Shown: positions 60,301-64,000 of the stretch, in pieces | How the letters are laid out: each line of letters begins with the position of its first letter | How positions within the stretch are numbered: position 1 is the first letter of the stretch | Source: Phoenix dactylifera | Lineage: Eukaryota; Streptophyta; Magnoliopsida; Arecales; Arecaceae | Direction: 5' to 3' | Length of the DNA: 64,000 nt | Assembly (NCBI RefSeq): GCF_009389715.1 | Contig: NC_052409.1 | Location: 4,887,775 to 4,951,774 of the forward strand | Made by a program: the position numbers and the translations under genes | Notes under the pieces: generated by a model | What the model was told of the DNA's origin: nothing | Databases searched by the model: none | The model's input: only the letters and a program-made list of their open reading frames with translations

Positions 60301-63189
60301 CTGTAGCAAGGAAGAGAAGAACCATTCCACTCCAACTAATCAAGCATTCAAGCTCTGCAACGTGTTCTTCAACGAAAAAGAGGAAGATCTGCATTTACTG
60401 CATCCACCTACATCTTCCCAGCAATTAAAGCCTTCTCCTCCTGCATTCAAGTCGACTACTCACTCAAGAGGAGACCAGAAGTTTAAGAAGCCATTCCTCT
60501 TTTCCAACCTAAAAGCGTTTGAGGCTTCTTAACTTCATTTATTGTTCTTATTGTCTATTATCTGCTTTTGAGAAGCTGTATTTTTCTGTTTCTTCTTTTT
60601 ATTTACACATTGTATTTGCTTGGTTCAATCGGAGGATTGAATCAAGGGGATTGAGGTTGGCTGGTGAGCCGAGTGTAAAACCAACGTGTGTAAGGGTTCG
60701 ATTGTGATCCCGAGAAAACAATCGGGGTGGTTCTAGTCGGTGAGCCTGGGAAAACCGACCGAGTTCGTTGTGAGCTCGTAAAACAACAAGTTTGGTTGTG
60801 AGCTTGGAAAACAACCGGCTGTAATCCAAGGGGGGTTATAGTGAATTCCCAAGTGAGACTTGGGGAGTGGACGTAGGAGCAAGGGTTAGCTCCGAACCAC
60901 TATAAAACTTGGTGTTTGTGATTGCGTGTCTCTATTCTTCTTCCTTTCATATCACTCACAGCACATAGTAATTAATTAAATAACTTACACTAGTTTTAAT
61001 TACTTATCCACATCGTTTTAAATACCCAAATTATTTTAAAACCCAATTCACCCCCCCTCTTGGGTTGTCTATCTGGGCAACAAGCTATTTTTCAAATATA
61101 TATATATATATATATATAATATATTATATACTTAATACAAAATTTATTTTATTTTATTTAAAAATTTAAATATTTTTTAAAAAATATTCCAACTTCCAGC
61201 CGATAGAAAATAAATTTTTTCATATCATTTTTTTTCATAAGACATAAGAAAAAAAACCACTTTTTTATCTTTTTTGAAAATTTTAATTAGATATAAAATA
61301 TTTTTTATTTTCCTAATGATCATATTTTTTTCTCCCTGCCTTCCTACAGAAACCAAACAATTCCTAAAGTACTGACAGCCTATACATCCTATTAATAAAA
61401 ATGGAGCTATCACATGCCTTCTGATTGTTCAGGAATACTTTGTCGCACTAGTCCTCCACTAGCACGCTAGTTTTAGTTTCGCTTTAATGTAATTTGAGCA
61501 TACGGAGAAATTTATTTATTTTTTGTTGCCGCAAAGAAGAGAAGGATACCACCAGACATTAAGAAATGATTGATAAATAAAAAATATTTCTCTTACTAGA
61601 TTAAAAAAACCTACCAAAAATGGATACCTATCAATCAAATTAACTAATATAAATAATAAAAAGTACTATTTTTTAATACGACAGAGCTCGGCGACAATCC
61701 ACTTGTCCACTGTCTTCCGTTCCATCCAAAAACAGTAAACGGTTGGATCATGACATCAGCACACGGTCCGTTACTTTTCAGTAAGCATTATAAAATAAAA
61801 AGATTCCGGCGCCCTTCCTTCCGTTCACCACGCTCAAAATAAATTAGTTTTACTTACCTTTGGAAGTTAAGTATTGATACTTAATTATGATTCCAGTCTA
61901 ATCTACTAATTATGAAAAGAAATGGATACGTTAAGTGAGGGGACGTACTTGAGGAAGTACTCGGAGATGGACCCGGATCCGATCCGGCCGAAGAAGCCCC
62001 AGATGCTGGTCATCGACACGAATATTGAGACATCCGTGTACCCCATCGCGAGCCCCATCTGCCCCATGTTATTCATCACCGCTAATCCCGTCCCCACCCC
62101 GCACAAGAACGAGATAAAGAGTATCCAGAAATCCACCCGTCTTCGCCGCCTCAAGTATCGTGTGATCCTCCCCGATCGCCGGTCCGCTCTTTCCCTTCGC
62201 CTCCGCCGCCTCTGGGGCGGCCGGCCGACGGCGCCGGCTCTGCTTTCGCCTCCTCGATCAGGAGTGGTTCTTTGGTCTGACCCTCCTCCATGTCCGGATT
62301 CTTGGATCTGGCCTGGAAGGCCGCGTAGATCGGGACCGCCGCTGGGGGCGGCGAGGAGGACGAGGAGCACGGCCACGAAGGCGCGGGACACGGTGGCTCC
62401 GTGGTCGCCGGTGAGGTCGAAGGCGAGGAGGTAGACCGCGATCACCACCGCGATCGCGTTGATCGCCCCGAAGTACTTCGCTTCGGTCTCGTCATCCCCG
62501 GCGCGGGCGGGGGATTCGCGGAGGAAGAGCATGGCGGCGGAGCAGACGGCGACGGGGACGACGGCGAGCATGAGGAGGAAGGCGGCCGGGTCGTCGGCGA
62601 AGAGGGCGGAGCAGAGGTCGGTGAAGATGGCGGTGCTCAGACCCACGTAGCCCTTCAGAATCCCCGACACCGGCCCTCTGTTCCGCCGGAAATTTCTCAT
62701 GCAGGTGACCAGAACCGCGGTGTTCATCCACGTGGTACTGTTACCGCCCATGCACAGGAACACGCACATCTAACGCAAAGAAAGAAAAAAAATTACCACG
62801 CCAACCGTTCGGTAAAATACCTCAGAGAAGTAAAACAAGAGGAATTGTAATTCCCGACCTGCCAGTAGGGGAGAGGGGGGATGGACTGGCGGACGACGAG
62901 CCATTGGGCGCCGTAGCCGAGGAGGCCTTCGAGGGAACCGATGAGGAGGATGAGTGGGGTGGGGAGGCGGTCGGAGGCGAGTCCGGCGAGGAGGCCGAAG
63001 GCCTTGCCGACGTCCTTCGCCCACCGAGAGATTGTTGAGCTCCAGCTGAGTGAGCCCCATCAAAGATTTCAGCGCGTCGGAGTAATTGGAGAAAGTGTAG
63101 TTGTTCCCGGAGATGCACTGCACCCACACCGCCGTCACGAATCCGAGCCATCTCCCCAACCCACTCCCCGTCCTCGCCCAAACCTCCAT
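48341..63189 (-). CDS. Nodulin-like / NFD4-like major facilitator protein, three exons, four apparent frameshifts
   Basis: Minus-strand exons: 63189-62859, 62769-61949 and 48824-48341. Intron 1 is 89 bp; intron 2 is 13.1 kb because a Sirevirus sits in it. Family features include the [20 protein letters not shown] start, [22 protein letters not shown], the [22 protein letters not shown] block after the central loop, and the exon 3 block [21 protein letters not shown]. The protein should be a plasma- or endomembrane transporter-like protein with about 12 helices; the substrate is unknown. To follow the family, one base must be skipped in each of four G/C runs: 63020-63022 (exon 1), 62344-62348, 62193-62195 and 62136-62138 (exon 2). 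With those four skipped, all exon phases agree and the length is about 543 residues, typical for the family. As read, exon 1 goes out of frame. The three shifts in exon 2 cancel. It is a pseudogene or carries homopolymer errors. Confidence 0.85.
49206..49210. repeat. Copia target-site duplication, left copy
   Basis: agcta precedes the TG of the 5' LTR and recurs directly after the CA of the 3' LTR (61083-61087). Five base pairs is the usual Copia duplication length. Confidence 0.9.
49392..50330. repeat. Array of the perfect palindrome GAGTCGACTC in U3 of the 5' LTR (~27 copies)
   Basis: I counted 27 exact copies, the first at 49392 and the last at 50321, spaced irregularly at about 10-80 bp. 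A few one-base variants occur as well (aagtcgactc at 49701, gagccgactc at 50143). Most copies sit in the wider context cGAGTCGACTCc, which gives the array a direction. Spacer sequences are unrelated to each other, so this is not a simple tandem repeat. All copies lie upstream of the TATA-like box. Confidence 0.97.
50420..50429 (+). promoter_or_regulatory. TATA-like box of the 5' LTR
   Basis: gtttaaatag follows the palindrome array by 90 bp and precedes a leader of about 830 bp to the gag ATG. It is the best core-promoter candidate in the LTR. The same string occurs in the 3' LTR near 60281. Confidence 0.5.
51211..51223 (+). other. Primer binding site for initiator Met tRNA
   Basis: tggtatcagagcc begins two bases after the LTR and is complementary to the 3' end of plant initiator methionine tRNA, the usual Copia primer. 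Confidence 0.93.
51257..53038 (+). CDS. Sirevirus gag polyprotein
   Basis: This 593-codon frame begins with the first ATG after the primer site. The N-terminal half is a Copia gag/UBN2-type capsid region ([12 protein letters not shown]; later [20 protein letters not shown]). Two CCHC knuckles follow: residues about 302-315 ([14 protein letters not shown]) and about 543-556 ([14 protein letters not shown]). Between them is an acidic Ser-rich segment and a Lys/Asn/Leu-rich predicted coiled coil (about 370-500). Gag packages the RNA into cytoplasmic particles. The distal half, from about 52330, is much more AT-rich than the proximal half. The frame ends in TGA just before the pol frame. No lesion is seen. 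Confidence 0.93.
   Translation: MTTPFGSSHIEGQSTQRPPFFNGSDYSYWKARMRIFIQAQDYEMWTIVVNGPYIPSTYVEGITVPKLEKDWDEHDMRKAQLNSKAMNVFYCALDRNEFNRVSTCNSAKEIWDRLEVTHEGTNQVKESKINILVHKYELFKMDFNETITSMFTRFTDIVNGLKSLGKNYTNSELVRKILRCLPRSWEAKVTAIQEAKDLNKLPLEELLGSLMTHELTMKQHNEEESSHKKKVIALKSTSSNKELSCSSSSEGEEHEEDDGEALLVRKFKKFINHKKAYHQRRGPSNSYRKDKGKERENEGIGCYECKKPGHIRAGCPLLKKGSKYKKKKALVTTLSDSDTSSSSSDEEQEEKANFCFMANENEVTSETQLDFTFDELYDAFNELMIEYKAINLKNKELKITNQSYLHKYDKLVKDKDLITKENIELKTSNQLLTQKTNTLTKDNEKLTKEFSEFKNHKQILNKDLTNKLNDLKTENQTLTKELNKYKPLVEKFTYSSEKLNMILNSQRAVFNKAGLGYKPRNKQKLLSNFFVKAGETKTKKITCFCCGTIGHKANVCNFRKGKSRRKIKRVWVPKGTNLTNHEGPKKTWVPKLT
53052..56153 (+). CDS. Sirevirus pol: protease, integrase, reverse transcriptase, RNase H
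   Basis: The frame is open from just after a TAG at 53049-53051 to the stop at 56151-56153, about 1,033 codons. Domains in order: protease ([11 protein letters not shown] at about 53091), GAG-pre-integrase ([11 protein letters not shown] and CEACQFGKQ), integrase core ([38 protein letters not shown]), reverse transcriptase ([25 protein letters not shown] at 55209-55220) and RNase H ([27 protein letters not shown]). The order integrase before RT defines Copia. All catalytic motifs are intact. It lies in a different frame from gag (+1), separated by 13 bases, and no ATG precedes the protease motif. Expression must therefore use recoding, splicing or an unusual start. Confidence 0.94.
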   Translation, partial: ECLAAKVNKNCWYLDSGCSRHMTGDKDQFFTLEAKKGGAVTFGDNNQGHIIGIGKVQITPSTFIDNVRYVDGLKHNLLSISQLCDKGYDVMFKPSLCIITNPNDNSLVFKGIRRGNVYVVDLEDLAKYNQCLVVNETKDNDASWLWHRKLGHASMDTITKLVKRDSVIGLPKLKFEKNKICEACQFGKQSRNSFKSIKCVSTSRPLELLHMDLFGPTRTTSLGGNKYGLVIVDDYSRYTWVMFLAHKDQAFSVFKKFHKEVTNARESSVIAIRSDHGTEFENQSFEEFCSKKGITHNFSAPRTPQQNGVVERKNRTLEEMARTMLCESNLPKYFWGEAINTSCHILNRVLLRPIIKKTPYELWKNRKPKVNYFHVFGCRCFVHNNGKDNLGKFDSKSDERIFLGYSTTSKAYRVFNKRTLVIEESIHVVFDDSSDISSSKKVNFDDDVEILEKKIDEMALQDDNQKLSEGASSSQEAIVDHGLTKAWRYAHGHPKELILDDPSQPVRTRASLRNLNNHLAFVSHFEPKHIEEAENDVNWINAMQEELNQFTRNKVWNLIERPSEYPIIGTKWIYKNKLDENGIVIRNKARLVAKGYNQEEGIDFDETFAPVARLEAIRLLLAYACSKDFKLFQMDVKSAFLNGYINEEVYVEQPPGFENHQYPNHVYKLNKALYGLKQAPRAWYERLSKFLLEHEFSRKNVDTTLFLKKQNKDMLLVQIYVDDIIFGATNNRLCEEFADLMQSEFEMSMMGELNYFLGLQIKQSEGGIFINQAKYIKEMLKKFDMEGNKSISTPMSSSCKLDQDESGKSVDQKLYKGMIGSLLYLTASRPDIMFSVCMCARYQANPKESHLAAVKRIFKYLIGTKNIGLWYSKESSLNLIGYTDSDFAGCKLDRKSTSGSCQFLGENLISWFSKKQNSVALSTAEAKYVAAGSCCAQILWIKQQLEDYGIKQDKIPINCDNTSAINLTKNPIQHSRTKHIEIRHHFIRDHVLNGDVTLQFVCTDNQLADIFTKPLSEERFSVLRRGLGVIDPS
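56345..56520. repeat. Internal GAGTCGACTC array between pol and the third ORF (7 copies, opposite orientation)
   Basis: Exact copies start at 56345, 56367, 56398, 56420, 56452, 56474 and 56511, plus a one-base variant at 56490 (gagtcaactc). Here the common context is gGAGTCGACTCg, which is the reverse complement of the LTR context cGAGTCGACTCc. The array ends about 250 bp upstream of the third ORF. Confidence 0.95.
56613..56757 (+). repeat. Two ~73-bp tandem copies ahead of the third ORF
   Basis: cctaggtcg..ccc at 56613 recurs at 56686. Each unit carries a ccgtcga(c/t)ctttc word and ends in (t)taggtttttcat; a third start (tctaggtca) leads directly into the ATG at 56768. The units form the leader of the third ORF. 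Confidence 0.7.
56768..58321 (+). CDS. Third ORF of the Sirevirus: plant-transposon-protein-like domain, coiled coil and TSSRGG repeats
   Basis: A complete 517-residue frame sits between pol and the 3' LTR, where Sireviruses carry an env-like or accessory ORF. The first 50 residues are Arg/Pro-rich and basic. Residues about 55-270 ([43 protein letters not shown]) resemble the domain databases call putative plant transposon protein, of unknown function. A Pro/Ser-rich linker, a predicted coiled coil (about 330-480) and five C-terminal repeats of a TSSRGG-type heptad (58217-58318) follow. I see no signal peptide or membrane segment, so an envelope role is not supported. The ORF is far more GC-rich than gag and pol, suggesting separate origin. 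Naming the domain from memory carries some risk. Confidence 0.85.
   Translation: MPRKTVVRKRSRPEAGPERRSKARHDPARQPPPARSPPRAVPARPLAGKAVTTGRYVDFDYLSREGFTIGDRLRAQGLEYFLTLDLPTYPGLVREFYGTVHRGDGGIEGTVAGVPLFVTEDLIAHILHLPLVGVAPTHPEDRVEALTAVLGHPPQSPLDEVSASSLPIEVRILLSILSRSIFPKTGRFDFVNERDLALMFYILQDTPINFPKLIYRYMCEPLDRPRLTLPYGMIFTLLFREYEIPIPEGEPFRALRWTDRMRAGTLHRMGFRKREGIWVRKSSLTSQTTRPSPSPEPDSDYPDLPDHPDLPSTPAPTTSAGPSSSAPPTQPMEVRISSEQLRELRQEIVRDLLQELWGAVPTPSPAPTSSALVPSLTAVTDMTAEVRQEIYNMRTLIQAQFHSMSEVTGTTRQMRNDIGRDISTTTAGAERLSNVLIDKLDGLQKSVLELDTTQSRAIQAIIRQLENVTNAVQSLVERMPRGDTSSRGGATSSRGGVTSSRGEDTSSRGGPTSSRRP
58322..59102 (+). other. 3' untranslated region of the Sirevirus with four polypurine-tract-like motifs
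   Basis: AT-rich DNA with no gene. GGGGGAG-containing tracts occur at 58492-58506, 58842-58852, 58938-58948 and 59089-59102. Only the last (aaaaagggggagat) touches the 3' LTR and is the expected plus-strand primer. A short atatgtaaaaggaa-type repeat lies at 58505-58575. Confidence 0.85.
59103..61082 (+). repeat. 3' LTR of the Sirevirus
   Basis: Nearly identical to 49211-51208. It carries the same palindrome array at 59284-60191 with about two fewer exact copies: the 31-bp duplication is absent, and one site is changed to aagtcgactc near 59344. A 14-bp insertion lies at about 60633. Confidence 0.96.
61083..61087. repeat. Copia target-site duplication, right copy
   Basis: agcta directly after the LTR end matches 49206-49210. 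Confidence 0.9.
61088..61948 (-). other. Remaining intron 2 sequence of the NFD4-like gene
   Basis: AT-rich DNA between the element and the splice donor at 61948, including an (AT)n run at about 61096-61118. No gene. Without the element and its duplication, the intron would be about 1.25 kb. Confidence 0.7.
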
Positions 63190-64000
63190 CTCCTTCTCCC
63201 TCTCTTTCTCCGATTCCCCAACTCGAGTCTAGAAGGTCTTCTTGGATTTGAGAGGAGAAAGAGGTGCGAGTAAAAGAGGGATGGCTGGCGGGGGATACTT
63301 ATAGCGCTCGGGACCTCAGATTTCGTCGCCAAATTGGTGATAAATTAAAGGAAACATGGATGGTGACATATAGTATACATTTTACGGCGACATTAAAATA
63401 CTCTTGTATTCAAGAAAGGAGGTGGGAGAAAGAAACAAGATCTGGCGGCCCAAACGCTCTCCAGATCTTCAAATTAGGAAAAGAATGGTAGTGAAAAAAA
63501 TGAAATTGGTCAGGAATGAGGAATACTTAGAGCTATTACTGAGAAGGAGAGGGAGGCGTCAAAGATTTCGTCGTCGACTTTTGTGCTTCCTAACAACTAA
63601 TAAGCGTAGGTTATGGCGAGTAGCCAAGCCGTATACGAGGTTCGAGAGAGAGAAAGGGAGTAGCAATAGAAGTAATACTGGCGGCCAAGACAAGGGACCG
63701 TTTGCGTGGGCGGCACAGCCTGCACCGGCACGCAAACCGTTGCGGCTCCCAGTTGCCTTTATAAAAGAGAAGCAAGGAGCGCTTAATGGTGAAGACAATA
63801 AGCTGGGGGAATGAATGTGCTAAGGAGGGCAATGTCATAAACCTGAGTGGCTTGTTTAAGATTTTCTGTTTTTGATAGTGTTTGTTGATCTATTTTAGTA
63901 GTAACTATGTTGCTATTATTGGAAGCTTAAACATCTCTCACTCTCTCTACTTGCCATTAGTATCTGTATCATGATGCTGCATGGAAATCAAGCAAGCTCT
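63190..64000. other. Upstream flank of the NFD4-like gene
   Basis: A minus-strand TATA box (tataagta, at 63296-63303) lies about 107 bp upstream of the NFD4-like ATG. Beyond it I see no further gene to the window edge. A frame at 63404-63814 is Arg/Lys-rich with no family resemblance and has no ATG-proximal context; I do not call it. Confidence 0.5.

Larger units (their letters stand above)
49211..61082 (+). mobile_element. Complete Copia LTR retrotransposon, Sirevirus (SIRE/Maximus) type
   Basis: The 11,872-bp element has 1,998-bp and 1,980-bp LTRs (TG..CA) with a 5-bp target duplication. It also has an initiator-Met-tRNA primer site, a gag frame with two CCHC knuckles, pol in Copia order (protease, integrase, reverse transcriptase, RNase H), a third ORF and a polypurine tract touching the 3' LTR. 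Long LTRs, a long coiled-coil gag, a third ORF and repeated polypurine tracts are Sirevirus traits. By eye the LTRs differ at roughly 10-11 aligned bases (about 0.5%) plus three indels, so the insertion is young. It lies in intron 2 of the NFD4-like gene, on the opposite strand. Confidence 0.96.

Noticed and set aside
63404..63814. 136-codon plus-strand frame, Arg/Lys-rich
   Set aside because: No domain, low-complexity basic composition and no promoter or splice context. Probably chance.

Overview
This window is nuclear DNA from a flowering plant. Genes are interrupted by GT-AG introns, intergenic DNA is long and AT-rich, and two large plant retrotransposons are present. GC-rich first exons, the gene families seen and the repeat types point to a monocot, and a palm-like genome is my best guess. 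That last step is inference.

Layout: (1) 1-254, the 3' end of an unidentified Cys-rich gene. (2) 3.2-3.9 kb (+), an intronless cold-shock-domain / CCHC zinc-knuckle glycine-rich RNA-binding protein. (3) 3.9-13.9 kb, gene-poor DNA with MITE-like repeats, a diverged duplication and a microsatellite. (4) 13.94-18.25 kb (+), a 5'-truncated L1-type LINE with a poly(A) tail and a 10-bp target duplication; its ORF2 is broken by one stop and one frameshift. (5) 19.4-21.2 kb (+), a three-exon thaumatin-like protein gene with one apparent missing base. (6) 27.0-35.35 kb (-), a complete 15-exon gene for the ER HSP90 (GRP94/endoplasmin, HSP90-7/SHEPHERD type) ending in KDEL, with a cluster of ACGT-core sites upstream. 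(7) 38.07-38.55 kb, a MITE with clean terminal inverted repeats. (8) 39.6-42.6 kb (+), a five-exon membrane-anchored acyl-CoA-binding protein (ACBP3 class). (9) 48.3-63.2 kb (-), a three-exon nodulin-like / NFD4-like major-facilitator gene. Its second intron has been expanded to 13.1 kb by (10) a complete 11.9-kb Copia element of Sirevirus (SIRE/Maximus) type at 49,211-61,082 on the opposite strand.

The Sirevirus is the most interesting part. It has near-identical 2-kb LTRs, a 5-bp target duplication, a PBS, gag, pol, a GC-rich third ORF carrying a plant-transposon-protein-like domain, and four polypurine-tract-like motifs. The perfect 10-bp palindrome GAGTCGACTC occurs about 27 times in the 5' LTR, just upstream of the TATA-like box. 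It occurs again in the 3' LTR, and seven times between pol and the third ORF, where its flanks are in the opposite orientation.

The genes do not form a pathway; this is ordinary plant gene order broken up by mobile DNA. The NFD4-like gene shows four one-base gains, all in short G/C runs, and the thaumatin-like gene one loss. This may be pseudogenisation or homopolymer consensus error, and it should be settled before either protein is used.
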